Below, in pieces: positions 8,705 to 16,447 of a DNA stretch of 26,749 nt (position 1 is the first letter of the stretch; every line of letters begins with the position of its first letter). This stretch comes from Erysipelotrichaceae bacterium (GTDB taxonomy: Bacteria; Bacillota_I; Bacilli_A; Erysipelotrichales; Erysipelotrichaceae): the NCBI GenBank assembly GCA_024681275.1, contig JAILBD010000279.1, forward strand, positions 1 through 26,749, in the 5' to 3' direction. Made by a program: the position numbers and the translations under genes. The notes below the pieces were generated by a model, which was not told the origin of the DNA, did not search any database, and saw only the letters and a list, made by a program, of their open reading frames with translations.

Positions 8705-8710
8705 TATAAT
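8705..8710 (+). promoter_or_regulatory. -10 box of the HAD-ispF-GNAT unit, leaderless geometry
   Basis: A perfect TATAAT ends six bases before the ATG at 8717, with no Shine-Dalgarno between. The usual -35 location falls inside the rpoE terminator stem and does not match TTGACA. Confidence 0.65.
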
Positions 8711-8716
8711 GAACGT

Positions 8717-9343
8717 ATGAAGTATGTCGTTTTTGATTTTAACGGTACGGTTCTTGATGACATAGAGGTATGTCTCAAGGCCGAGAATCATACGATCGAA
8801 CATTTCGGTCTGAACCGAGGACCTTTGACAATGGACGAATATCTGCATATCTTTACTTTTCCGGTAAAGAGCTACTATGAGCAGGTCGGTTTCGACTGGA
8901 ACAGGAATTCCTATGAAGAAGTGGGAGCCTACTGGTTCAGCTGGTATCGGGCTTTAAGGGATGAATACAGGGTCTACGACGGTGTCATAGAGGTTCTGGA
9001 AAAGAATCATGCGAAAGGCAACAGGAATATCCTTCTGAGCGCTTCAAGTCTCGTAGAGCTGAAGAAACAGCTGCAAGAACTGGAAATCGAGGAATACTTC
9101 GATGAAGTGCTGGGTTTAGGCGACATATATGCCTATTCCAAGATCGATGTAGCCAGGAACTGGATCAAGGACAAGAATCCGAACGACTGTATGATGATCG
9201 GCGATTCTCTGCATGATCTGGATACTGCCAGAGCCATGGGGATAGACTGTGTGCTGGTAGCGAAAGGTCATCAGGCCAAAGATGTCCTGCTGGAAAACTA
9301 CGATAAAGTAGTGGATGATATCAGGGAGGTGGAACTCATATGA
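8717..9343 (+). CDS. HAD-superfamily hydrolase (phosphoglycolate phosphatase-like)
   Basis: 208 residues from the ATG at 8717. An upstream in-frame TTG at 8702 is rejected because it lies at the end of the terminator T-run and would place the -10 box inside the gene. Motif I is [11 protein letters not shown] with nucleophile Asp7; the residue two further on, normally the acid/base Asp, is Asn9. Motif II is LLSASS, motif III the Lys in AYSKIDVA, and motif [16 protein letters not shown] helical cap lies between motifs I and II. Such enzymes dephosphorylate small metabolites in the cytoplasm; the substrate is unknown. The stop overlaps ispF by four bases. Confidence 0.85.
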   Translation: MKYVVFDFNGTVLDDIEVCLKAENHTIEHFGLNRGPLTMDEYLHIFTFPVKSYYEQVGFDWNRNSYEEVGAYWFSWYRALRDEYRVYDGVIEVLEKNHAKGNRNILLSASSLVELKKQLQELEIEEYFDEVLGLGDIYAYSKIDVARNWIKDKNPNDCMMIGDSLHDLDTARAMGIDCVLVAKGHQAKDVLLENYDKVVDDIREVELI

Positions 9344-9816
9344 GAATTGGTCAGTCCAAGGATATTCATAGACTCTCAGAAGGCAGAGATCTGGTGATCG
9401 GAGGTGTGAAGATCCCATACGAAAAAGGGTTATTGGGCCATTCCGATGCGGATGTCCTGCTGCATGCCGTCATCGAATCTCTGATCGGTGCGATGGGGCT
9501 TAAGGATATAGGTACGCATTTCTCGGATAGGGATCCGAAATACGAAGGCATTTCTTCCCTGAAACTGCTGGATGCGACCTATGAGATACTTCTCGAACAT
9601 GGATATGAGGTAGTCAACATCGATTCTCTGATCATCATTGAGAAGCCTAAAATGGCCCCGTACATCGATGAAATGAGAAGCAACATAGCAAAACACCTGC
9701 ATTGCGATATCGATCGGATCAATGTCAAGGCGACCTGTGGAGAAGGTCTGGGATTTATTGGGAAGGGAGAAGGTGCAATGGCGGAGGCGGTCTGCCTGAT
9801 CGATGAAAAGAAATGA
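9340..9816 (+). CDS. ispF: 2-C-methyl-D-erythritol 2,4-cyclodiphosphate synthase
   Basis: A complete 158-residue IspF. The metal ligands Asp8 and His10 lie in KDIHR and His42 in [32 protein letters not shown] near the end matches the conserved T..EGLGF.G.GEG segment. The enzyme cyclises CDP-methylerythritol phosphate in the MEP isoprenoid pathway, so this organism probably makes isoprenoids by that route. GGGAGGTGG precedes the ATG. It overlaps its neighbours by four bases on each side, between a HAD phosphatase and a GNAT enzyme. No other MEP gene is in the window. Confidence 0.96.
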   Translation: MRIGQSKDIHRLSEGRDLVIGGVKIPYEKGLLGHSDADVLLHAVIESLIGAMGLKDIGTHFSDRDPKYEGISSLKLLDATYEILLEHGYEVVNIDSLIIIEKPKMAPYIDEMRSNIAKHLHCDIDRINVKATCGEGLGFIGKGEGAMAEAVCLIDEKK

Positions 9817-10271
9817 AGATATCGGAAGTGGAACTGAACGAGGAGATCCTGAAAGAACTGATAGATCTTTCCGTCGAGTGGGAGAAAGAAGACAGCTGCT
9901 ACGGCTACCGTTCCAATCGGGAAGAAGACATCAGGGGGAACAGGATCGTTCTCGCCCAAGAGGATGGAAAAATCGCAGCGTATCTGTTTGGTCACAGCGA
10001 AGAATCCAAAAACCAGACTTCGATAATGCCGGATGGAACGAAATGCTTTGAAATCATGGAGATCTATGTACGGAAAGAATACCGGAATCAAGGCATAGGA
10101 AAAAAACTGTTCAGCTATGCAGAAGATCATATCGATGATGCATACATCACCCTAAGTACGGCAACCAAGAACTGGAAGGCCATCCTGCATTTCTATATCG
10201 ATGAAACGGATATGACATTCCACAGCGCAAGACTCTTCAAGAGAATAAAAAAAGACGGCGTATCGAAGTGA
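9813..10271 (+). CDS. GNAT-family N-acetyltransferase
   Basis: 152 residues with the GNAT acetyl-CoA site [17 protein letters not shown] at about 83-99 (the R/Q-x-x-G-x-G/A loop), preceded by strands [16 protein letters not shown] and followed by [17 protein letters not shown]. It moves an acetyl group from acetyl-CoA to an unknown amine, perhaps a small molecule or a protein N-terminus. It overlaps ispF by four bases (ATGA). The unit ends at a bidirectional hairpin whose left arm lies within this gene's last codons. Confidence 0.85.
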   Translation: MKISEVELNEEILKELIDLSVEWEKEDSCYGYRSNREEDIRGNRIVLAQEDGKIAAYLFGHSEESKNQTSIMPDGTKCFEIMEIYVRKEYRNQGIGKKLFSYAEDHIDDAYITLSTATKNWKAILHFYIDETDMTFHSARLFKRIKKDGVSK

Positions 10272-10288
10272 TACACCGTTTTCTTTTT
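10255..10288. terminator. Bidirectional terminator between GNAT gene and fba
   Basis: ACGGCGTATC / GATACACCGT form a ten-pair stem with one C-A mismatch (G-T in the minus-strand RNA) around a GAAGT loop. T-runs follow on both strands. It overlaps the last codons of the GNAT gene and lies just beyond the fba stop. Confidence 0.88.
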
Positions 10289-10293
10289 ATGAT

Positions 10294-11259
10294 TTAGATC
10301 TTGTTATCGCAGCCTAGTACATCGATGATCTTGTGTTTTACCATTTCTTTGATATTGGCTCTTGCCGGTTTGAGATATTCTCTAGGGTCGAACTTTTCAG
10401 GATGTTCGTTGAAGAATTTACGGATCGTACCGGTCATGACCAGACGCAGGTCGGAGTCGATGTTGATCTTGCAGACGGCAAGCTTGGAAGCTTCTCTGAG
10501 CTGATCTTCAGGAACGCCTACGGCATCAGGCATGTTGCCGCCGTTCTCGTTGATCATCTTGACATATTCCTGCGGAACGGAAGATGAACCGTGCAGAACG
10601 ATCGGGAAGCCAGGGAGTCTTCTCTGCACTTCTTCGAGAATGTCGAATCTTAGAGGAGGCGGTACCAGAATGCCTTCTTCGTTTCTGGTGCACTGTTCCG
10701 GTTTGAACTTGTATGCGCCATGGGAAGTACCGATGGCGATGGCCAGTGAATCGCAGCCTGTTCTCTTGACAAATTCTTCAACGTCTTCCGGTTTTGTGTA
10801 GGATGAATCTTCGGCAGCAACCTTGACATCGTCTTCAACGCCTGCCAGCGTACCGAGCTCTGCTTCAACGACAACGCCGTGGGCATGGGCGTATTCAACG
10901 ACCTGCTTGGTGATGGCGATATTCTCTTCGAACGGTTTTGAAGAAGCGTCGATCATGACGGAAGTGAAACCGTCGTCGATGCATGACTTGCAGGTTTCAA
11001 AAGAATCGCCATGATCCAGATGCAGAACGATAGGAAGTCCTGTTTCGATGACGGCGGCTTCTACCAGCTTTACCAGATAGGTTCTGTTGGCATAAGCTCT
11101 TGCACCTTTGGAAACCTGTAAAATGACAGGGGCATTGCATTCTTTTGCCGCTTCAGTAATACCCTGAATGATTTCCATGTTGTTGACATTGAAAGCACCG
11201 ATGGCATAACCGCCTTCGTACGCTTTTTTAAACATTTCTTTTGATGTAACTAATGGCAT
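10294..11259 (-). CDS. fba: Class II fructose-1,6-bisphosphate aldolase
   Basis: 321 residues, complete. VLHLDHGDS carries the catalytic Asp82 and zinc ligand His83; GTSHGAYKF and IVLHGSSSVP supply the other two zinc histidines; KINIDSDLRL near the end binds phosphate. This is the zinc-dependent aldolase of glycolysis and gluconeogenesis, acting in the cytoplasm. It stands alone on the minus strand. AAAGGAGAA before the ATG fixes the start, so unlike its divergent neighbour it uses ordinary Shine-Dalgarno initiation. Confidence 0.97.
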   Translation of the reverse strand: MPLVTSKEMFKKAYEGGYAIGAFNVNNMEIIQGITEAAKECNAPVILQVSKGARAYANRTYLVKLVEAAVIETGLPIVLHLDHGDSFETCKSCIDDGFTSVMIDASSKPFEENIAITKQVVEYAHAHGVVVEAELGTLAGVEDDVKVAAEDSSYTKPEDVEEFVKRTGCDSLAIAIGTSHGAYKFKPEQCTRNEEGILVPPPLRFDILEEVQRRLPGFPIVLHGSSSVPQEYVKMINENGGNMPDAVGVPEDQLREASKLAVCKINIDSDLRLVMTGTIRKFFNEHPEKFDPREYLKPARANIKEMVKHKIIDVLGCDNKI

Positions 11260-11286
11260 AAATGAATTCTCCTTTTTCTACTATTT

Positions 11287-11292
11287 ATTATA
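11287..11292 (-). promoter_or_regulatory. -10 box of fba
   Basis: On the minus strand TATAAT lies about 27 bases upstream of the fba ATG, leaving room for a leader with AAAGGAGAA. The -35 match is poor. It faces the divergent -10 box at 11309-11314. Confidence 0.65.
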
Positions 11293-11308
11293 CTCAAAAA
11301 AAGTGTTA

Positions 11309-11314
11309 TATAAT
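11309..11314 (+). promoter_or_regulatory. -10 box of the DUF1893 gene, leaderless geometry
   Basis: A perfect TATAAT ends eight bases before the ATG at 11323. There is no Shine-Dalgarno. The -35 position coincides with the fba -10 box, so the two promoters should exclude each other. Confidence 0.65.
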
Positions 11315-11322
11315 AATCAATA

Positions 11323-11718
11323 ATGGAATTAAGAGATACATTACTGGAAAAAAACTATTCGATTGTAGCTTCTAACGGTTATTTTTCTTATGACAGCGGA
11401 ATACGTCCGGTCATCGACAGGATCAACGAAAAAGAAGACTTTTTCATGGGCCTGGAGGTTGCCGATAAGATCATCGGAAAAGCAAGCGCAATGCTTCTGA
11501 GCTTATCGGGTGTTAAGAAGGTCCATGCGATCGTTCTGTCGCAGACCGGAAAAGACATCTTCGAAAAATACGGCGTGGAGTACAGCTGTGATGAACTGAC
11601 CGATTATATCGTCAACCGCAGGGGAGACGGCATGTGTCCGATGGAGATGACGGTCAAGGATATTGACGATCTAAGAGAAGCATATGAAGCTCTTAAGAAG
11701 AAAACAACACTGCTTTAG
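11323..11718 (+). CDS. DUF1893 family protein
   Basis: 131 residues, cytoplasmic. The order YSIVASNGYFSYDSGIRPVIDRI, VADKIIGKASAMLL, VHAIVLSQTGKDIFEKYGVEY and NRRGDGMCPMEMTVKDIDD matches DUF1893, a conserved family of unknown function related in fold to cytidine-deaminase-like proteins. The conserved MCPME segment (residues 106-110) holds the Cys typical of that family's metal or active site, but the function is unproven. It forms a one-gene unit ended by a hairpin that overlaps its stop codon. Confidence 0.8.
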   Translation: MELRDTLLEKNYSIVASNGYFSYDSGIRPVIDRINEKEDFFMGLEVADKIIGKASAMLLSLSGVKKVHAIVLSQTGKDIFEKYGVEYSCDELTDYIVNRRGDGMCPMEMTVKDIDDLREAYEALKKKTTLL

Positions 11719-11728
11719 CGGTGTTTTT
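11706..11728 (+). terminator. Terminator of the DUF1893 gene
   Basis: AACACTGC / GCGGTGTT form an eight-pair stem (one T-G wobble) around a TTTA loop, then a run of five T. The stop codon TAG lies in the loop and right arm. It occupies the -35 region of the following ecfA1 promoter. Confidence 0.85.
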
Positions 11729-11742
11729 AATGAAAGATAGAG

Positions 11743-11748
11743 TATAAT
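11743..11748 (+). promoter_or_regulatory. -10 box of the ecfA1-ecfA2-ecfT-truA operon, leaderless geometry
   Basis: TATAAT ends eight bases before the ATG at 11757. The bases between (CAAGTAGT) hold no Shine-Dalgarno site. Confidence 0.65.
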
Positions 11749-11756
11749 CAAGTAGT

Positions 11757-12581
11757 ATGAGTCTGATTGAATTAAAAGATGTAGGATATTCCTACAATGG
11801 GGAACAGAAAGCCGTAGACGGCATCAGCTTTTCGATTGAAAAAGGCAGCTATACGACGATTATCGGTCATAACGGTTCCGGAAAGTCCACGCTGGCCAAG
11901 CTGATGGCCGGTCTGCTTCCGGTTCAGGAAGGTTCCATCCGTATCGATTCCCTTCCGGTATCTGAAGAAAACATGCCTAAGATCAGAGAAAGAATGGGTA
12001 TCGTCTTCCAGAACCCGGATAATCAGTTTATCGGATCAACGGTCAGAGACGATATCGCTTTCGGTCTGGAAAACAGACGCATTGAATCCGCCGACATGGA
12101 AGCGATCATCGATGAATATGCGCAGAAGGTAGGATTAAGCAGTTTTCTGGATTATGAACCGCAGAATCTTTCAGGCGGGCAGAAGCAGAGAGTCGCTATC
12201 GCGGGCATTCTGGCAATGAAGCCGGAGATCATCATCTTTGACGAAGCCACATCGATGCTGGATCCGAAAGGAAAAAAAGAAATCAAGAAACTGATGTACG
12301 ATCTGGCGGGAGGAGATGACATTACCGTCATTTCGATCACCCATGACATAGAAGAAGTCCTGCAGTCGGATGACTGTGTGGTGCTGAATAAAGGAAAACT
12401 GTTCATGCATGACAAGCCTGAGAAGGTTTTTGCGAAGGCGGATCTGCTAAGGAAGATCGACCTGGATGTTCCGTTTATTGAACAGATCAGAGATACATTT
12501 ATGAAGAAGAGAATCAAGCTTAAGGCAAGAGATTTGGAAGGGATGGCTGAAGAACTATGGCGATATCGTTCAAATCACTGA
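11757..12581 (+). CDS. ecfA1: Energy-coupling factor transporter ATPase EcfA1
   Basis: 274 residues, a full ABC ATPase. Walker A is GHNGSGKST at 37-45, the Q-loop lies in VFQNPDNQF, the signature LSGGQKQRVAIAG begins at 138, Walker B is IIIFDEATS near 157-165, and the switch His is in ITHD. The QNPDNQ version of the Q-loop is typical of EcfA1/CbiO. With EcfA2 and the membrane protein EcfT it powers vitamin and metal uptake through exchangeable S components. It begins the operon and overlaps ecfA2 by 25 bases. No S component gene is in the window. Confidence 0.95.
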   Translation: MSLIELKDVGYSYNGEQKAVDGISFSIEKGSYTTIIGHNGSGKSTLAKLMAGLLPVQEGSIRIDSLPVSEENMPKIRERMGIVFQNPDNQFIGSTVRDDIAFGLENRRIESADMEAIIDEYAQKVGLSSFLDYEPQNLSGGQKQRVAIAGILAMKPEIIIFDEATSMLDPKGKKEIKKLMYDLAGGDDITVISITHDIEEVLQSDDCVVLNKGKLFMHDKPEKVFAKADLLRKIDLDVPFIEQIRDTFMKKRIKLKARDLEGMAEELWRYRSNH

Positions 12582-13411
12582 GTTATATCTACGACAAGGA
12601 CATGCCTTATGCACATAAGGCTTTGGACAATATCAACCTGGAACTAAAGGAAGGCATCATTACCGCCATCATCGGCGAGACCGGTTCGGGCAAATCCACA
12701 CTGGTCGAACATCTCAACGCCCTGCTTCTGCCTAGCGAAGGAAGTCTGGAGATCCTGGATTACAATCTGGTCGCCAATCAGAAGATCAGATTTCTGAAGC
12801 CGCTGAGAAAGGATGTCGGTCTTGTTTTCCAGTTCTCGGAATACCAGCTGTTTGAGGAGACGGTACTGAAGGATGTGGCATTCGGGCCTTTGAATTTCGG
12901 CTATCCTGCAAAAGAGGCGGAAGAAAGAGCCAAAGAAGCCTTAAAACTGGTAGGAATATCGGAAAACGTCTACCAGTCTTCACCTCTGGAATTATCCGGA
13001 GGACAGAAAAGAAGAGTGGCGATTGCCGGTATCATAGCCTGCGATCCGAAGATCATCGTTCTGGATGAACCGACGGCCGGTCTGGATCCGAAAGGCGCCA
13101 AGGAGATGACGGATCTGTTCGTCTCTTTGAACAGAAAGATGAACAAGACGATCATCATCGTTTCTCACGACAACGAGATGGTTTATAACGTCTGTGATGA
13201 AACGGTCGTTCTATCGCATGGAAAGATCGTCTATGTCGGAGATACGCTGGATCTGTTCAATGATCCGGATAAACTGAAAGAATTCGATCTGCTGGAACCG
13301 CAGATCGTCACGTTCAGAAACAGACTGACGGAAAAAGGATTCAGACTTTCCAAGAAGGCGCGTACTTTGGATCTTTTGAGTGAAGAAATCGCCAGGCAGG
13401 TGAGAAAATGA
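12557..13411 (+). CDS. ecfA2: Energy-coupling factor transporter ATPase EcfA2
   Basis: 284 residues, a second ABC ATPase distinct from EcfA1. Walker A is GETGSGKST at 40-48, the Q-loop is VFQFSEYQLFEETV (the Q-FP/SE-Q-LFE form typical of EcfA2), the signature is LSGGQKRRVAIAG, Walker B is IIVLDEPTAGLD and the switch His is in VSHD. It pairs with EcfA1 to form the asymmetric ATPase dimer under EcfT. The start lies inside the ecfA1 3' end (25-base overlap) and the stop overlaps ecfT by four bases, so the module is tightly coupled in translation. Confidence 0.95.
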   Translation: MAISFKSLSYIYDKDMPYAHKALDNINLELKEGIITAIIGETGSGKSTLVEHLNALLLPSEGSLEILDYNLVANQKIRFLKPLRKDVGLVFQFSEYQLFEETVLKDVAFGPLNFGYPAKEAEERAKEALKLVGISENVYQSSPLELSGGQKRRVAIAGIIACDPKIIVLDEPTAGLDPKGAKEMTDLFVSLNRKMNKTIIIVSHDNEMVYNVCDETVVLSHGKIVYVGDTLDLFNDPDKLKEFDLLEPQIVTFRNRLTEKGFRLSKKARTLDLLSEEIARQVRK

Positions 13412-14208
13412 ACAACATGGTTTTCGGTAAATACATTCCTATCGATTCCTTCATGCACAGACTGGACCCGCGCGCCAAACTGATCGGTCTTTTCCTGATG
13501 ATCGCCGCCGTCTTTATTCCGAAGAGCTGGTGGGCTTTTCTGGCGATTGCCGTTATTGAGGCGATTGCCTTGCTTCTGGCCAAGATCGGCATCAAGATGA
13601 TTGTCCAGTCCTTTAAGCCGATGATCATGATGATGATCTTCCTGCTGGTAATCAATGTGCTTACACTTAGAACAGGGGATGTTCTGTTTATGATCGGATC
13701 GATCCCTGTTCATCATGATGCGGTATTCAATACGTTGTTTGTGGTAGCCAGACTGCTGCTGATGATCTCGATTACGACACTTCTGACCGCCACGACAAAA
13801 CCGCTGGATCTTACTTTAGGTATTGAATGGATCCTGAAACCTCTGGAAGCATTCCGTTTCCCGACCCATGAAATCGCCATGATGGTATCCATTGCCTTAC
13901 GCTTCATTCCGACGATCATCGAAGAAACGATCAGGATCATGAATGCCCAGAAATCCCGCGGTGTCGACTTCGAGAACGGTTCATTGGCCCAGAAGGTCAC
14001 TTCGATTCTTTCTTTGATCGTGCCGCTGTTTTCTGTCGCTTTTGAAAGAGCCTATGAACTTGCCGATGCGATGGAAGCCAGAGGTTATGTGCCTGGTGCA
14101 GAAAGAACCAGATATCATATTTTGAAGTTCCGCTTTACGGATTATCTGTTTATCCTGATCTGTGCCGCAGTGCTTGCGGGTAGCATTCTTTCCAGGATCT
14201 ACTTATGA
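13408..14208 (+). CDS. ecfT: Energy-coupling factor transporter transmembrane protein EcfT
   Basis: 266 residues. About five to six hydrophobic helices span roughly 27-65, 70-90, 105-125 and 235-262, and the two coupling-helix motifs that dock on the ATPases are visible as AQKSRGVDF and AMEARGY. The N-terminal SFMHRLDPRAKL is characteristic of EcfT/CbiQ. It sits in the cytoplasmic membrane and links EcfA1-EcfA2 to substrate-binding S proteins. AGGTGAG precedes the ATG. It overlaps ecfA2 and truA by four bases each. Confidence 0.94.
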   Translation: MNNMVFGKYIPIDSFMHRLDPRAKLIGLFLMIAAVFIPKSWWAFLAIAVIEAIALLLAKIGIKMIVQSFKPMIMMMIFLLVINVLTLRTGDVLFMIGSIPVHHDAVFNTLFVVARLLLMISITTLLTATTKPLDLTLGIEWILKPLEAFRFPTHEIAMMVSIALRFIPTIIEETIRIMNAQKSRGVDFENGSLAQKVTSILSLIVPLFSVAFERAYELADAMEARGYVPGAERTRYHILKFRFTDYLFILICAAVLAGSILSRIYL

Positions 14209-14936
14209 GATATAAGGTTACGGTTGCATACGACGGCAGTCATTATGCCGGCTTTCAGTCGCAGATCAACGCCGTAGCGATACAGGATGTCATAGAAAAA
14301 GCGCTGTATCAGATCTTCTCAAAGAAGATTCGCATTGTCATGTCCTCCAGAACGGATGCCGGAGTACATGCCAGAGGGCAGGTGTTCCATTTTGATATAG
14401 ACAAGCAGAAAGAGCCTGGAAAGCTGAAGTTTTCGATCAATTCTTTGCTGCCGAAAGACATTCATGTATTAAAGGTAGAAAAGGTATCGGATCGCTTCCA
14501 TGCCCGTTACTCGGTAAAGAAAAAGACCTATGAGTACCTGATCAACATCGGGGAATATGATGTGTTTCTCAACGGATATGCCTATCAGTGTTTCTATGAT
14601 CTGGATATCGACCTGATGAAGCAGGGTGCTGCGCTTCTGCTGGGAGAACATGATTTCTCTTCGTTTAATACGAACAGTCTGAAAGAATATCCCGATCAGA
14701 CAAGAAACATTACGGAATTCCGTATCAGCAGAAAAAAGGACATTCTGATCATAACGGTATCAAGCGACGGATTTTACAGAAACATGGTCAGGATCATGGT
14801 TGGAACACTGATCGATCTGGGCAGGGGATTGAAGACTCTGGATGATATCAGGGATATGCTGGAACATCCGCAGAAGAATACCAGAAGATACAACGCCGAT
14901 CCAAACGGCCTTTATTTGAAGAAGATTTTCTATTAA
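14205..14936 (+). CDS. truA: tRNA pseudouridine(38-40) synthase TruA
   Basis: 243 residues. The catalytic Asp51 lies in SSRTDAGVHARGQV, with AYDGSHYAGFQSQ at the start and a C-terminal SSDGFYRNMVRIMVGTL segment, all typical of TruA. It converts uridines 38-40 of tRNA anticodon arms to pseudouridine. Linkage of truA to ecfA1-ecfA2-ecfT is widespread in Bacillota, usually downstream of ribosomal genes. Here the block is detached from them and starts at its own promoter. The start overlaps ecfT by four bases and has only a weak ribosome-binding site, consistent with coupling. Confidence 0.96.
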   Translation: MRYKVTVAYDGSHYAGFQSQINAVAIQDVIEKALYQIFSKKIRIVMSSRTDAGVHARGQVFHFDIDKQKEPGKLKFSINSLLPKDIHVLKVEKVSDRFHARYSVKKKTYEYLINIGEYDVFLNGYAYQCFYDLDIDLMKQGAALLLGEHDFSSFNTNSLKEYPDQTRNITEFRISRKKDILIITVSSDGFYRNMVRIMVGTLIDLGRGLKTLDDIRDMLEHPQKNTRRYNADPNGLYLKKIFY

Positions 14937-14939
14937 AAT
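14934..14939 (+). promoter_or_regulatory. -10 box of the 14946 membrane protein gene, leaderless geometry
   Basis: TAAAAT spans the truA stop codon and ends six bases before the ATG at 14946. There is no Shine-Dalgarno. A weak TTTATT lies 17 bases upstream. Confidence 0.5.
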
Positions 14940-14945
14940 GTACTT

Positions 14946-15329
14946 ATGATGAAAAAGATCGCCAAATTCATCACCATTGTTGAACTGATCGTTGCGGTTG
15001 TCATGTACTTTACTGTGGCATATCATTTTGAACATGACGCGATGATCATGAAGATACTGCCTGGTACGGACTTTACGGCTACGCTGCTGCGCCTGTCCAT
15101 CTACATCATTCCGGGCATCAACATCATCTGCGCCTTCTTTGGCATTGTTTTTTCGACCAGGGGACTGTTATTCTTTGTTGGAGTGCTGGAGATTCTGGCA
15201 GGAGTTCTGACCCTGCATTTCAAAGGAAAAAGCATGATGATGCAGAACATGGGAATCCTGATGATCGTCATGGGACTGGTCTTCATTCCCTGCGCCCTGC
15301 TGTATCGAAGATATAAGAAAGAGAAATAA
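14946..15329 (+). CDS. Small membrane protein of unknown function
   Basis: 127 residues with four hydrophobic helices at roughly 5-27, 47-70, 74-92 and 98-119, separated by short loops and ending in a basic tail (YRRYKKEK), which points to a cytoplasmic C-terminus. There are no cysteine, histidine or catalytic motifs. The gene begins nine bases after truA and could be expressed from its own leaderless promoter or by readthrough from the ecf-truA operon. ATG occurs twice in a row, so the start may be 14946 or 14949. I do not recognise a family. Confidence 0.65.
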   Translation: MMKKIAKFITIVELIVAVVMYFTVAYHFEHDAMIMKILPGTDFTATLLRLSIYIIPGINIICAFFGIVFSTRGLLFFVGVLEILAGVLTLHFKGKSMMMQNMGILMIVMGLVFIPCALLYRRYKKEK

Positions 15330-15356
15330 AAAAGCATCCCGAAGAGGGATGCTTTT
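15330..15356. terminator. Bidirectional terminator between the 14946 gene and tRNA-Thr
   Basis: AAAAGCATCCC / GGGATGCTTTT form an eleven-pair perfect stem with a GAAGA loop. The T-run is longer on the minus strand, where it terminates the femX-like/tRNA-Thr transcript; on the plus strand it ends the membrane-protein gene. Confidence 0.93.
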
Positions 15357-15365
15357 AGTATTCAA

Positions 15366-15441
15366 TGGTGCCAACTATAGGACTTGAACCTACCACCTAC
15401 GCGTTACGAGTGCGTTGCTCTACCTGATGAGCTAAGTTGGC
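15366..15441 (-). tRNA. tRNA-Thr, anticodon CGT
   Basis: On the minus strand the acceptor arms GCCAACT / AGTTGGC pair fully, the D arm is GCTC...GAGC, the T arm is GTAGG-TTCAAGT-CCTAT, the discriminator is A and CCA is encoded. Anticodon loop CTCGTAA gives CGT, reading ACG. The innermost anticodon-stem pair is an A-C mismatch (ACGCA / CGCGT), a mild oddity. Its first base lies one base after the stop codon of the femX-like gene, and no good promoter is visible in between, so it is probably cut from that mRNA. Confidence 0.94.
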
Positions 15442-15442
15442 A

Positions 15443-16441
15443 TCAGAAATTCAAGGTATATTCTCCAATCAGTTCCGTTTTTCTGGCATTAGAAAACTCC
15501 TGTGAACCATCCACTATTATACAACCTTTTTCGTGCGCGTCTTCAACAATTTTATTAATCAGCTCCGCTTCGGCATTGAAAAAGTTCTGCGGATCCAATG
15601 AAATCGAGAAAAGTCTGCCTATCTTGCCGGAATATTCCGTTACGCCCATCCCGTATATCAGCGGATCTGTTCCGTGCGATTTCTCGTATCTTTCAATACC
15701 CGCCACGATCTGATTGATCCTATTGATCTCCTGTTCCTTGTCGGCGATCTTCTGTTCAAACTTGTAGTCGTCCTTGTGTTCATCGATATAGATCTTGCAT
15801 TCCTGGATGTTTTCGTTTGCAGCACGCTTGCTCTTGTAGGAATCCAGACTGACGGTATAGAAAGCCGTATACGGTTTGAGAGAATTGTAGAGTTCCAGAT
15901 ATTCACTGTTTCTGTTGTTCTTGAAGAAGTCTCTGTATTCAAAGATGTCTCCTTCGGTCCTTTTGACTTTCAGGATGATATTGCTGTCGGATAGATTTCT
16001 TTCAAAGCCGTTTACGTCGATCTCATAAGTAAAGATCTCTTTGGTCTTCTGATAGCCGATGCTTTCCAGGACTTCGCTCACATGTCTGCCGGCTTTTTCG
16101 ACAGCCACATGCGGTTCTATGACGATGCGATTGACCCTGTACTTCTTCAGACTGGCGACCAGTTCTTCGTTGAACACTTTTAAAAGCTCATCGTCATACC
16201 AGTTGATGAGATAACCGTTCGGACAGTAGGCGGTAAATCTGTTGAATACCGAATTCTTCTTCAGCAGAAACATGGCCAGAGCCATCGTCGTTCCGTAGTC
16301 GTTCAGATATTCAAAAAAGACCGGCCTGTATCCGTTTTTCACTTCGTGATCTGCCCAGCAGGAATTCTGGAACACGTTTCCATCCGGTTCGGCATAGGCA
16401 AGATTATTGAACTTTTCAACACTGATTTCAGTTAATCCCAC
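15443..16441 (-). CDS. FemX/MurM-like tRNA-dependent peptidoglycan aminoacyltransferase, short form
   Basis: 332 residues beginning at GTG. The N-terminal half (GNVFQNSCWADHEVKNGYRP, then MFLLKKNSVFNRFTAYCPNG, then YDDELLKVF and RIVIEP) follows the FemABX pattern of the first acyltransferase-like domain. A charged, helical stretch around 218-260 (DDYKFEQKIADKEQEINRI) resembles the coiled arm of this family. The second domain is abbreviated: after EKGCIIVDG it passes quickly to ELIGEYTLNF, so the usual glycine-rich C-terminal section is missing (typical members have about 400 residues). FemX/MurM enzymes attach amino acids from charged tRNA to lipid II. TATAAT lies six bases before the GTG. 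A tRNA-Thr gene follows immediately. Confidence 0.78.
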   Translation of the reverse strand: MGLTEISVEKFNNLAYAEPDGNVFQNSCWADHEVKNGYRPVFFEYLNDYGTTMALAMFLLKKNSVFNRFTAYCPNGYLINWYDDELLKVFNEELVASLKKYRVNRIVIEPHVAVEKAGRHVSEVLESIGYQKTKEIFTYEIDVNGFERNLSDSNIILKVKRTEGDIFEYRDFFKNNRNSEYLELYNSLKPYTAFYTVSLDSYKSKRAANENIQECKIYIDEHKDDYKFEQKIADKEQEINRINQIVAGIERYEKSHGTDPLIYGMGVTEYSGKIGRLFSISLDPQNFFNAEAELINKIVEDAHEKGCIIVDGSQEFSNARKTELIGEYTLNF

Positions 16442-16447
16442 GTACTT

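Noticed and set aside
8702..8716. TTG upstream start for the HAD gene (adding five residues)
   Set aside because: It lies at the end of the rpoE terminator T-run and the extension would encode the TATAAT box itself; HAD proteins normally begin right at the first strand before DxNGT.
11757..14936. Riboswitch upstream of the ECF operon
   Set aside because: Only eight bases separate the -10 box from the start codon and the upstream space is filled by the DUF1893 terminator, so there is no room for an aptamer.
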